A stretch of DNA of 35,105 bases. Origin: Halocafeteria seosinensis. Lineage: Eukaryota > Sar > Bigyra > Bicosoecida. The notes below the pieces were generated by a model. That model was given only the letters and a program-made list of their open reading frames with translations, was not told where the DNA came from and searched no databases. Where the stretch lies: NCBI GenBank assembly GCA_001687465.1, contig LVLI01000087.1, forward strand, positions 1-35,105, given 5' to 3'. Numbering within the stretch: the stretch's first letter is position 1; the number at the start of each line of letters is the position of its first letter. The position numbers and the translations under genes are program-made. Below, piece by piece: positions 16,375 to 24,082 of the stretch.

Positions 16375-16400
16375 ATAATTACTTTCAAAAAAGTAATTAT
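16375..16400 (+). terminator. 11-bp hairpin after the HNH stop
   Basis: ATAATTACTTT / AAAGTAATTAT with a CAAA loop, six bases after the stop codon. A separate start-site dyad of the next gene follows, so this one is best read as a 3' signal. Confidence 0.5.
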
Positions 16401-16411
16401 CAATCAAAAAT

Positions 16412-16430
16412 TTTCTACTAATTATAGAAA
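16412..16430 (+). promoter_or_regulatory. Start-site dyad of the capsid gene
   Basis: TTTCTA / TAGAAA, 6-bp arms, ending six bases before the ATG at 16437. Confidence 0.4.
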
Positions 16431-16436
16431 TAAATA

Positions 16437-17912
16437 ATGGCACAAAATCCAGAACAGACAGATAGCGTACAGAACGCCAGAGCACCTCCGGCAACTATAT
16501 CTAGAACTCCAAATCAACTGTCAGATACTTCTCAAAACTTCTACTTCGATCCTAAGCTATGTCAGGAAAACTTCCAGATTTTAGATGATATTAATTCACG
16601 CGAAACAATTAGGACAGTTCCGCAAGCTGGTCGTGGACCTTATAAAGAGGGAGACGAAGTTTTGTTTAATTTACAATCTTCAGCTTCTCTTCTGGATCGT
16701 CAACAGACAAACATTAGGATGAAGATAAGAAATACAAGTAACTTGGATGGAGATGATAATCCATCATACGTTCTTTCAGATGGTGCTAATGTTCTTTTGG
16801 ATAATATGGAGCTGGAGTTAGGTGACCAAGTGGCAGAAAAAATTGAAGATGGAGCACGATATTTTCAACATTTAATTTTAGGGACTGTCAATCAAGGATG
16901 GTACGACCACGAAGCAAACGCACTAATGAGGAGTTGGAAATACCGAAGCTTTGCTAATAAATATGAAGTAAGGGTAGATGGTAACAGTGGTAATTGGAAA
17001 AATTTAGTTGGAAATGTTACTGTCGATGCTGATAAAAAATTAGAATTACGTGACCGTGATTTATTCCAATTTTCAGCAGATGAAATAGAATCAAACCCAC
17101 CCGGTAAATCTTTTTGGGTTATTGTTCACCCTGATAACTTAAGTTATTTCCGAGGTTCACGATTTGCTCCTCTATTTGTCAATAACACATTAAGAATTAA
17201 ACTACCCGAGGCTAAAAAGATTATGGAACCAAATTTAAACGCAAGTACAAGTGGAAACCCTAGCTATCAAATTGACAGTATTGAATTAATGGCTGAGCAC
17301 GTCTTCCCCTCATCAGAGCTTCTAAACAGTGTTCACGAAAGAATTTGTCGTTCTCCCTCTGGTTTAAGTATGGTTCTACCCAATTCTGCAGACTTATACC
17401 GAAGAGAATTAGGAAATCAAACACAACATAATATCACTATTTCGGCTAGTTATTCCAATATTCAAGGATTAGTTATGATGGTTTTCGACAAAGACATTGG
17501 TGAAAGCGTGGATAATATTGGGGAATGTCCTCTTCCTTCTTTAGAAAGTTATACTGTTTCTATCCAGACTCACGAACTGGGAACACGTGGTGGAGTCTTC
17601 ACCCTCCCCGAAGCCTATGCTAATTATAGAAAACACTATAACTTCTTATCTGATGTTTCTGGGCAAGGAATGTTAGACTATGAACGTTTTCAATTTAATC
17701 ATACTATTATGGCTGTTAACACTGATTTGCTTCCACACGCTCCACCTGAAGTTCTACAGAATAGCCTTTCAACCAATGATCGAGGGTCTCAGATTAATAT
17801 TGAACTGAATAATTCAGTTGCTGGAGAAACAAATAATAAACGACTGTATATTTGGGTAATCCACAAAAGAATCGCTCATTTAAGTAACGGAATGTCAAAA
17901 ATTGGAATCTAG
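16437..17912 (+). CDS. Major capsid protein (double jelly-roll, candidate)
   Basis: 491 residues, in the size range of Polinton major capsid proteins. It is beta-rich, without membrane segments or low complexity after the first 35 residues. An early stretch on binding and order (DGANVLLDNMELELGDQ), a mid-protein NTLRIKLPEAKK and a late strand-rich part ending LYIWVIHKRIAHLSNG fit a two-barrel capsid protein. It is encoded two genes before the packaging ATPase, the usual neighbourhood. No other protein in the element is a better candidate. The assignment comes from size, composition and position, so profile or structure comparison would be decisive. The gene is followed at 17954 by a copy of the structured repeat. 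Confidence 0.75.
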   Translation: MAQNPEQTDSVQNARAPPATISRTPNQLSDTSQNFYFDPKLCQENFQILDDINSRETIRTVPQAGRGPYKEGDEVLFNLQSSASLLDRQQTNIRMKIRNTSNLDGDDNPSYVLSDGANVLLDNMELELGDQVAEKIEDGARYFQHLILGTVNQGWYDHEANALMRSWKYRSFANKYEVRVDGNSGNWKNLVGNVTVDADKKLELRDRDLFQFSADEIESNPPGKSFWVIVHPDNLSYFRGSRFAPLFVNNTLRIKLPEAKKIMEPNLNASTSGNPSYQIDSIELMAEHVFPSSELLNSVHERICRSPSGLSMVLPNSADLYRRELGNQTQHNITISASYSNIQGLVMMVFDKDIGESVDNIGECPLPSLESYTVSIQTHELGTRGGVFTLPEAYANYRKHYNFLSDVSGQGMLDYERFQFNHTIMAVNTDLLPHAPPEVLQNSLSTNDRGSQINIELNNSVAGETNNKRLYIWVIHKRIAHLSNGMSKIGI

Positions 17913-17953
17913 TTACTTTAACCGTATCTATCGGTTGTGTAAATAATTAAGTT

Positions 17954-18029
17954 AGCTCAATGACGCCTCGGTCATTGTAGCGTCAGACTACAAGCTTAAA
18001 ACCACGCAAAGGCTACAAGCGAGATTAAT
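17954..18029 (+). ncRNA. Structured intergenic repeat, copy A
   Basis: About 75 nt, beginning AGCTCAATGACGCCTCGG and ending GCTACAAGCGAGATTAAT. AATGAC/GTCATT pairs around a GCCTCG loop, TTGTAG/CTACAA forms a second hairpin, and AGCT/AGCT can close both. The loop CTCG is complementary to the downstream CGAG. Nearly identical to copies B and C. It could be a transcript-end element, a stable small RNA or a recombination site. Confidence 0.75.
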
Positions 18030-18036
18030 CATTAAA

Positions 18037-18063
18037 ATTTATCTTTACATTATAAAGATAAAT
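18037..18063 (+). promoter_or_regulatory. Start-site dyad of the coiled-coil protein gene
   Basis: ATTTATCTTTA / TAAAGATAAAT, 11-bp perfect arms with a 5-nt loop. The right arm includes the AT of the ATG at 18062. Confidence 0.65.
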
Positions 18064-19558
18064 GAAAGGTTTCGCACAAACATTTCCCTTAAACAGTTCG
18101 TCGGGTAATATGAATTTTGTTTTTTCTCCACGACAAAATACCCCCAATCGTCCAAGTGTTTCTCAAGTTCCTATTTATCAAGATTTTCCCGTGGAAGGAA
18201 TTAAAGAATCGGCTGACCCTTATTATAAAGAGAGAAATCTTCCCCCTTATATTTTTGGTGCTGGAGTTATCCACGAGCCTCAAGATAAATATGTCAAACC
18301 TCTGAATGGAGGAAATCGGGCACCGCCTCCCATCAATTACAACAGATTAACCATTGGTCGTAATCTAATGAAACGTGGTGTTGATAGACCTGCGGTTATT
18401 GCGGATGAAGAAGAGAAGAGGGTAAATGTCCCCAATTACTTTAAGAAATATGGAGTTCGTAAACCTCCTATGTCACAACTACAAAGAACCTTTCTTGAAC
18501 AACAAGTTAATAGTTATCAGAGTCAAGAACCAGAACGAGCACGTCAAAGTCTTTTACAGGAAATGAAAGCCCGCGGGATTTTCCGACCCGAAATGAATCA
18601 GTGGCCGTTTATGGCTCTGAAAGAAGAAGTTCAAAAGTTTGGTGGAAAAGGTGGTTTTGCCGATAATCCTTTTGAAAGTGATGATGTATTTGCTGGAATT
18701 CTTCAACGATTCAATACAGCAAAACAGGAGAGTAATACCGGTGTTCAAAAAGATATTAATGAACTTCGTCAAGAACTGGGTAAACTCAACCAGAATATTC
18801 AACAAGAAGAAGAAGAACGTCAACGACGTGTGGAAGAAGATTTTAGACGACGACAAGAGCAAAACGAATTAAATTCTAATTTTAACGCTCCATCACCCCT
18901 AGGTGATTCCCCCCTTCCTAATTTTACAAATGGTTTAAATCAAACTAACCAATCTGTTATTAGACCACAACCTGACCGAGTATCACAAGAAGAAACGGGT
19001 GCGCACGGTATGGGTGTTAGTGATAATTTTTTGAGTGACCAACGAATACATATAGGTAGTCAAAATAATGCTTCAGCCTTCAAACCTGTTAATCAATCAA
19101 TTGGTCAAGGACAATTTTCCGGAGCTCCTCCAGAAGCATCAGCAACAGGAAGCGGTGGAAATGTAGTTGAGGAAGGGCAGGAAGAACGAGAAAGAGAAAG
19201 TGTATCATCATTAGATGATGAAAAACTGAAAAAATTGAACGAGAAAAATATTGAAGGTTTAGATAGAGTTCCACCTACTTCTGTTGCTGAAATTTTAAAC
19301 AAAACGCAATCCAGTAAGGTTAGAATCGAACCAGCATCAATAGAACCGGTAGAAGTTCCTACTGGTCAACGTAAAGCTTTTAATATTGTTGTTAATAAAG
19401 AATCAGAAGAAGGTGAGCCAAACCCAATAAGATCTATATACTGGGTTGATCCCTCTACTGGAAAAATTTATCCTAGTGCTAACAGTAAAAAACAGTCAAC
19501 TGCTAAATGGACAAAAGGAGAAATCGGTACAAAACTCAAACGAAAAGCTACAACTTAG
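18062..19558 (+). CDS. Coiled-coil protein, probable virion protein
   Basis: 498 residues, no recognised family. The first 170 residues are Pro/Asn/Arg-rich. Residues about 222-275 form a Glu/Gln/Arg coiled coil (KDINELRQELGKLNQNIQQE and on). A Ser/Asn/Gln-rich linker follows, then an acidic helix (about 375-400) and a C-terminal part with an IYWVDPSTGKIYPS segment. It lies between the capsid and ATPase genes and, like the capsid gene, is followed at once by the structured repeat, which suggests late co-regulated expression. A virion role is inferred from position. Confidence 0.8.
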   Translation: MKGFAQTFPLNSSSGNMNFVFSPRQNTPNRPSVSQVPIYQDFPVEGIKESADPYYKERNLPPYIFGAGVIHEPQDKYVKPLNGGNRAPPPINYNRLTIGRNLMKRGVDRPAVIADEEEKRVNVPNYFKKYGVRKPPMSQLQRTFLEQQVNSYQSQEPERARQSLLQEMKARGIFRPEMNQWPFMALKEEVQKFGGKGGFADNPFESDDVFAGILQRFNTAKQESNTGVQKDINELRQELGKLNQNIQQEEEERQRRVEEDFRRRQEQNELNSNFNAPSPLGDSPLPNFTNGLNQTNQSVIRPQPDRVSQEETGAHGMGVSDNFLSDQRIHIGSQNNASAFKPVNQSIGQGQFSGAPPEASATGSGGNVVEEGQEERERESVSSLDDEKLKKLNEKNIEGLDRVPPTSVAEILNKTQSSKVRIEPASIEPVEVPTGQRKAFNIVVNKESEEGEPNPIRSIYWVDPSTGKIYPSANSKKQSTAKWTKGEIGTKLKRKATT

Positions 19559-19560
19559 AA

Positions 19561-19636
19561 AGCTCAATGACGCCTCGGTCATTGTAGCGTCAGACTACAA
19601 GCTTAAAACCTCGCAATAGCTACAAGCGAGATTAAT
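19561..19636 (+). ncRNA. Structured intergenic repeat, copy B
   Basis: Begins two nucleotides after the stop codon of the coiled-coil gene and differs from copy A by a few bases in its second half (CCTCGCAATAGC instead of CCACGCAAAGGC). All the pairings listed for copy A are kept, including the 5-bp AAGCT/AGCTT closing stem. Confidence 0.75.
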
Positions 19637-19653
19637 TTACCTTTTAAATTAAT
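19631..19653 (+). promoter_or_regulatory. Dyad upstream of the ATPase gene
   Basis: ATTAATTTA / TAAATTAAT, 9-bp arms, overlapping the end of repeat B and 22 nt before the ATG. It is farther from its start codon than the other dyads, so it may belong to the repeat. Confidence 0.4.
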
Positions 19654-19675
19654 CTATAGAATATAAGTAGATAAT

Positions 19676-20518
19676 ATGCCTTTAGAATTTGATTTGTTTT
19701 CAGGAAAACAAGGTGAAGTCCAAGAAGAGAAGAAGATTCCGGAAGAACTTCATTTCCCCTTTCGTTTTTGTATCGTAGGAAGTACCGGCACGGGTAAAAC
19801 CAACCTAATTAAAAATTTCATTTATAAACATTATAAAGATGTCTTGGACAAAGTTTTCTATTTCTCCGCCAAAACCAAAACCTTGAATCAAATTAAAGAA
19901 CAGCACGAGAAATCAAGCCCTAGTTTTGATTTGGAATTGTTTAGGAGTTTTGACGACTCTAGAGTGAAGCAATTGGTCGACCAAGAAGATGAGGCTGACA
20001 ACTCAGCGTTGTTTGTCTTTGATGATATGTTAAGCAAGAATGTCCTGAGTAAACAAAAGAACAATAGTATTGACCAGATTCTTCAAAATGGACGAGAAGC
20101 CGGTATGTCGGCTATAATTTCAGCTCAACGTTACGCAGATTTAAACCCAAATGCCAGAAGGGACAACTGCTCAGCTCTGATTCTTCTTGAGAGTCTTGGA
20201 GATAGTGAGATAAAACGTATCGTGGATGAGCAAAAAATCAACGTGACAAAAGAGAAACTAAAAAAATTAATGTCTGAACACACTGGAGGTGAAGACCATA
20301 AATTTTTGGTTATAGATTTCACGGAGCCAATCCAAGAAAGATTTAAAGATTCTACATTTGAAAAAATAGACTTGAATGAGGATAATCACGAAGTCATCAG
20401 AGGGAAAAAACCTAGAGAATTCAAAAATAAAGCTAAAGTAAAGAGAAAAAGCAAATGTCTGATAAAGAAGATGGTAAAAAATCATCCCGTAAATCCTGCG
20501 GAAAAAATATTGAATTAA
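19676..20518 (+). CDS. A32-like (FtsK/HerA) genome-packaging ATPase
   Basis: 280 residues. Walker A GSTGTGKT at residues 35-42 and Walker B ALFVFDD at 111-117, followed by a polar SAQR sensor-like segment (about 158) and a basic C-terminus. Layout and length match the packaging ATPases of Polintons, virophages and nucleocytoviruses, which pump the genome into the procapsid. It is preceded by repeat B. Its last 64 nt overlap the next small frame starting at 20455 in a different phase, suggesting coupled expression. Confidence 0.95.
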   Translation: MPLEFDLFSGKQGEVQEEKKIPEELHFPFRFCIVGSTGTGKTNLIKNFIYKHYKDVLDKVFYFSAKTKTLNQIKEQHEKSSPSFDLELFRSFDDSRVKQLVDQEDEADNSALFVFDDMLSKNVLSKQKNNSIDQILQNGREAGMSAIISAQRYADLNPNARRDNCSALILLESLGDSEIKRIVDEQKINVTKEKLKKLMSEHTGGEDHKFLVIDFTEPIQERFKDSTFEKIDLNEDNHEVIRGKKPREFKNKAKVKRKSKCLIKKMVKNHPVNPAEKILN

Positions 20519-20874
20519 TTTAGTTCGAGAGCCCGCCTGACGGGTCAGGTAAATTATTACAGGCTGAATTTAAAGTAAATGGAAAAGAAAAGACTATAGC
20601 TTTCGGTTCACAAGATCGGGAAACTTATGTTAATTCAAAAAACCTTGAAGCAAGGACAAAATTTATTGAAAAGTTTGGTAATAGAGAAAGTAATCCATTA
20701 AACCCTAAAACTTTAGAAAGGTGGTTGCTTAACGAAACACGCAACTTTAGAGACAATGTTCGAATCTTTCGTGATAAATTCAATATTGATAGAAAACTGA
20801 AGAAAGATCCGGAGGTTGGGACAAGAAGGAGAACAAAGAGGAAAAAGCGAAGACGAAAACGACGTGAAGATTAA
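20455..20874 (+). pseudogene. Small DUF5754-like viral protein interrupted by an in-frame UAG
   Basis: An ATG at 20455 opens a frame of 22 codons, then TAG (20521-20523). The same frame stays open for a further 116 codons to TAA at 20874 with no internal ATG. The part after the TAG reads like small viral proteins of the DUF5754 type (K-L-x-A-E-F-K-V-N-G-K-x-K-T-I-x-F-G, then a helical region with a conserved W), and ends in a very basic tail (RRRTKRKKRRRKRR). It is thus a disrupted gene, a gene expressed by stop readthrough, or a sequencing error. A 5-bp stem CCTGA/TCAGG with loop CGGG starts 12 nt after the TAG, within an overlapping CCCG/CGGG pair. The gene starts inside the ATPase gene. 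Family assignment is moderate. Confidence 0.6.
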
Positions 20875-20893
20875 GTTTTAAATTAAAAAAAAA

Positions 20894-20920
20894 TTTTCTA
20901 TAATTATTTAATATAGAAAA
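20894..20920 (+). promoter_or_regulatory. Start-site dyad of the VLTF3-like gene
   Basis: TTTTCTATA / TATAGAAAA, 9-bp perfect arms and 9-nt spacer, one base before the ATG at 20922. The TCTA core recalls late promoters of CroV/Mavirus. Confidence 0.6.
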
Positions 20921-20921
20921 A

Positions 20922-21551
20922 ATGACTTGTATCAATTGTGAGTCTGGTAATCTTGATTGGGTAGGGTATGAAATGATTTGCTGTAATTGCGGTTCTGTTC
21001 AACCAGATAATTATATAATTGAATTAGAAGAACTACCAAGTCTCTCACCCTCGCCGATTGAGCGGGCTATCGATTTTATCTCAACTCACAACTTTAGCAA
21101 ATATCTGAAAAGCTTAAGTGGAATTGAGACCAAGAACATTTCCGATAAATTTTTGGATGAGGTCAACGAATTCTTGTTTAGAAATAATCTAGATACTAAC
21201 CACGAAAACATCCTTAAATTTTTAAAAAGCAAACGATTATATTCGTTATATTCACATACTTCTGTCATTCATCATAAATTGACGGGGGAACCACAATACT
21301 ATATCCCTCCAGAGTTACGGGATGAATTAGTTGGAATGTTCAAGCGGATAGAAATTATTTGGGGTTATGTCAGACCTAGAAACCGGATTTATTTACCAAA
21401 TTATAGCTTTTTCTTAAGAAAGATGCTCTTCTTGAAAAATTACGACGATCTGGCTTATAAATTTACATCCGTCAGTTACAAGTCAGCTAAGAAAGTTAAA
21501 GAAACTGAGGATATTTGGTTACGAATTTGTCAAGAATTGAACTGGAGTTAA
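20922..21551 (+). CDS. VLTF3-like late transcription factor
   Basis: 209 residues. An N-terminal zinc ribbon (C3-x2-C6 and C20-x2-C23) precedes a helical domain. YYIPPELRDELVGMFKRIE then a W and a P-R-N-R-I-Y-L-P-N-Y-S-F-F-L-R-K stretch (about residues 120-165) match the R-x-x-x-P-N-Y-x-F-x-L-x-K pattern of poxvirus late transcription factor 3 homologues. The C-terminal KETEDIWLRICQELNW corresponds to their D-x-x-W-x-x-I-C-x-x-L-x-W ending. In large DNA viruses this protein acts in late-gene transcription in infected-cell factories. Its presence implies element-specific late promoters. It follows the ATPase and the interrupted gene. Confidence 0.85.
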   Translation: MTCINCESGNLDWVGYEMICCNCGSVQPDNYIIELEELPSLSPSPIERAIDFISTHNFSKYLKSLSGIETKNISDKFLDEVNEFLFRNNLDTNHENILKFLKSKRLYSLYSHTSVIHHKLTGEPQYYIPPELRDELVGMFKRIEIIWGYVRPRNRIYLPNYSFFLRKMLFLKNYDDLAYKFTSVSYKSAKKVKETEDIWLRICQELNWS

Positions 21552-21574
21552 AAATATCACTTAAAGCTTTTCCA

Positions 21575-21601
21575 ATTTTATATTTGTATACAATATAAAA
21601 T
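21575..21601 (+). promoter_or_regulatory. Start-site dyad of the second HNH gene
   Basis: ATTTTATATT / AATATAAAAT, 10-bp perfect arms and 7-nt spacer. The right arm includes AT of the ATG at 21600. The arm sequence differs from neighbouring dyads but stays complementary. Confidence 0.6.
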
Positions 21602-22127
21602 GGATGTTATCTATGAACAACAAGAATACTTTAAAACTATTCCTCACTTTCCTGAGTATCAAGTTTCTACTTATGGTAGAGTTTATAGTACAAAATCAGG
21701 TAGAATGTTAACACTTGGAAATAATCGTGGTTATTTTGAAGTTAAGTTTCACTATTCTGGAAAAAATTATATTAGAGGGGTACATCGTCTAGTTGGACAA
21801 ACTTTTTATGGACTTGAAAAATTGGAAGGAAAGCAAATTGATCACAAAAACAATATTAGAAATGATAATCGTCTATCAAACTTGCGAATTTGTACTAGAC
21901 CGGAAAATTTATATAATACTGGAAAGAGAAGTGATAATTCTTCTGGCTACAAAGGAGTAGGATACCGAAAAGGACGTAAATATCAGAAAAACCCTTGGCA
22001 CGCAAGAATAATTTTTAATGGTAAAAGACATATTCTAGGTTATTTTCCAACTGCTGAACGAGCCTATGAAGCTTATAAGGAAAAAGCTAAAGAAGTTCAC
22101 GGAGAATTTTATCACTATAATGATTAG
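21600..22127 (+). CDS. NUMOD4-HNH-AP2 homing-type endonuclease
   Basis: 175 residues. NUMOD4 (FPEYQVSTYGRVYSTKSGR, about residues 18-36), HNH core (QIDHKNNIRNDNRLSNLR, about 80-97) and a C-terminal AP2-like module (SGYKGVGYRKG ... WHARI ... LGYFPTAERAYEAY). Same layout as the gene at 15856 but clearly diverged, so not a recent duplicate. It sits between the late transcription factor and the fibre gene block. Expected activity is site-specific DNA cutting that favours its own inheritance. Confidence 0.93.
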   Translation: MDVIYEQQEYFKTIPHFPEYQVSTYGRVYSTKSGRMLTLGNNRGYFEVKFHYSGKNYIRGVHRLVGQTFYGLEKLEGKQIDHKNNIRNDNRLSNLRICTRPENLYNTGKRSDNSSGYKGVGYRKGRKYQKNPWHARIIFNGKRHILGYFPTAERAYEAYKEKAKEVHGEFYHYND

Positions 22128-22133
22128 TTAAAA

Positions 22134-22160
22134 ATTTATCTTTTAACTATAAAGATAAAT
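22134..22160 (+). promoter_or_regulatory. Start-site dyad of fibre gene 1
   Basis: ATTTATCTTT / AAAGATAAAT, 10-bp arms, one base before the ATG at 22162. The arms match those of the dyad at 18037, so these two genes may be co-regulated. Confidence 0.6.
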
Positions 22161-22161
22161 A

Positions 22162-23964
22162 ATGAGTGGAACAATACGATTACATCACCAAACATCTGGT
22201 GGCTTGGCTGGGACAACAAAGGTTCACAAAGGGCTTAACGTAAGTAACGGAAGATTAAGTGTAGATTCTGGTTCCGGTCTTGCTTTTAACAATGACAATA
22301 AACTCGTTAATGAATGGTATAATGTTTCAGACGGTTCTAACCTTGATATGAACTCTAACCGAATCACTAATTTGGCAAATCCAACCGGTTCAGGTGATGC
22401 TACTACTAAGAGTTATATTGATAATCAAGTTAGCGTTCCTCAGCTAAGGAAAGGTGCTAGAGCCTACTATAGTTTTGATGATAGTAGTGAGCCTTATGCT
22501 GATTCAGTGGGACAATATGATGGACGAGCAGTAGGTGGAATAACTATTACAAACAGCGGGAAAATTGGAAGTGCTGTTGAATTTGATGGAAATCAATCTT
22601 ATGTTGAACTCCCAAACAATGCGTTTGACGTAGCAGGAAGCGACTTTTCCTTTTCCTTTTGGGCTTATGTAAAACTTACAAGTTCAGCTCAAATTCTTAT
22701 GGTTAGTCAAACGGATCAAGACAACAGATTGTTAATTACACAAGAAAGCGGTGATTATATCCGAATATTTACTAGTTCAGGAGGGACAGAGAAAGAAGTT
22801 CAATCGTCAACTTTATCAGGAAATACGTGGTATCATTTTGTTATCGTTGGACAAGGTACAACAGGTACAATTTATGTAAACGGAACACAAGACGCAACGG
22901 GAACAATATTTAATGATGCTACAATGACTGGTTCTACTTCGTTGGTTGGTATTGATAATCAAAACGCATTGTCCAACGGCTACCGCATAGATAAATTCGG
23001 TTTGTGGAATCGTGTTTTAACTGGAGATGAAATTGATTTTCTATATAATGGAGGAAATGGAACAAATAATTGGCAAGATACCTATTTAGCCACCAAGGGT
23101 GAAGTCACACAATTACGTCAATATACCAACGCATTGGCGGGACTTCCACAACTGAGACGTTCAGCGAGAGCCTATTATAGTTTTGATGGAAATGACCCTT
23201 ATGCTGATTCGTTTGGGACATATGATGGAACAAATAATGGGGTGAGTCAGAGCAATACAGCCAAAATTGGAAAATCTATTGAATTTAGCGCAGATGGTCA
23301 ATATGTAGACATCGGTCAAGCTCTAAAATTTGGAACGGGAGACTTTGCTGTTAGTTGTTGGTTTTATCCAACACAAACATCCAGCAGTAGCCACGACATA
23401 ATGTGGGGAACTGATGAAACAGGAGATGGCTTTAGGGCATTTGGTCTTTTTAATGATGATCAAACAATTGAATTCTTTACAACAGATGGTTCGACGGCAA
23501 AAAAAGTCATTACAAACACAACTGTAGCCCTAAATACGTGGCATTTTATTACGATGACACGTTCGGGTGGAACAGGTCAGATATATATTAACGGTTCGCT
23601 AGAAACGTTCGGAACAGTACGTAGCGATAATATTGCAAGTTCAGATATTACTTATATTGGAATCCCGGGCTCAAGTCATTCACCCCGTGGATTTATTGAT
23701 GAATTCGGTGCGTGGTCTCGAGTTCTATCGCAAGATGAAATCGTATATCTCTACAATAATGGTAACGGCACGAATGATTTTCAGAGTTTTGATTGGTATT
23801 CTCGTCCCGCACAAAGCAATGTTGATATGAATGGTAATTCAATAACCAATGGACAGGATATCACAACCAAACAACTCTTCCTAACCAATCTTCCGACGAG
23901 TGACCCTCTAGTTGCTGGTCAAGTTTGGAATAACAGTGGAGTATTGAACATTTCAAGCGGTTAA
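22162..23964 (+). CDS. Fibre-like protein with two LamG/concanavalin-type domains
   Basis: 600 residues. Near the N-terminus is a phage tail-fibre-type repeat (LDMNSNRITNLANPTGSGDA plus TKSYID, about residues 59-85). Two related lectin-like domains follow (about 95-300 and 330-540), each starting ARAYYSFD and containing a S-x-E-F strand, a F-x-x-S-x-W-x-Y/F strand, W-x-H/F and an I-Y-x-N-G-x motif, then ending in a F-G-x-W-x-R-V-L segment, the pattern of LamG_3 jelly rolls. Another N-M-N-G-x-x-I-T-x-G repeat lies near the end. It is probably a host-binding spike (inference). It is the first of three fibre-like genes in a row. Confidence 0.88.
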   Translation: MSGTIRLHHQTSGGLAGTTKVHKGLNVSNGRLSVDSGSGLAFNNDNKLVNEWYNVSDGSNLDMNSNRITNLANPTGSGDATTKSYIDNQVSVPQLRKGARAYYSFDDSSEPYADSVGQYDGRAVGGITITNSGKIGSAVEFDGNQSYVELPNNAFDVAGSDFSFSFWAYVKLTSSAQILMVSQTDQDNRLLITQESGDYIRIFTSSGGTEKEVQSSTLSGNTWYHFVIVGQGTTGTIYVNGTQDATGTIFNDATMTGSTSLVGIDNQNALSNGYRIDKFGLWNRVLTGDEIDFLYNGGNGTNNWQDTYLATKGEVTQLRQYTNALAGLPQLRRSARAYYSFDGNDPYADSFGTYDGTNNGVSQSNTAKIGKSIEFSADGQYVDIGQALKFGTGDFAVSCWFYPTQTSSSSHDIMWGTDETGDGFRAFGLFNDDQTIEFFTTDGSTAKKVITNTTVALNTWHFITMTRSGGTGQIYINGSLETFGTVRSDNIASSDITYIGIPGSSHSPRGFIDEFGAWSRVLSQDEIVYLYNNGNGTNDFQSFDWYSRPAQSNVDMNGNSITNGQDITTKQLFLTNLPTSDPLVAGQVWNNSGVLNISSG

Positions 23965-23980
23965 TTATAAATTTATCTAG

Positions 23981-24050
23981 TTACCGCGTTGCCTCGAACC
24001 CTGTAACAGCTTCTACAAGCGAGTTAAACCACGTAACAGCTACAAGCTAT
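23981..24050 (+). ncRNA. Structured intergenic repeat, diverged copy D
   Basis: After the stop of fibre gene 1. It keeps GCCTCG, two CTACAAGC words and GCGAG in the order seen in copies A-C, but the stems differ and GTAACAGC occurs twice. The conserved CTCG ... CGAG pairing supports a structural role. Confidence 0.5.
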
Positions 24051-24082
24051 TATTAATAAAATTATTATTATTAATATAGGAA

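Noticed and set aside
18554-19302. Antisense frames in the coiled-coil gene
   Set aside because: They arise from the GAA-rich coding strand read backwards (Phe/Leu-rich), with no motif.
13151-20518. Introns in the viral genes
   Set aside because: Domains run through in single frames without gaps. The only interruption is a single in-frame stop codon at 20521.
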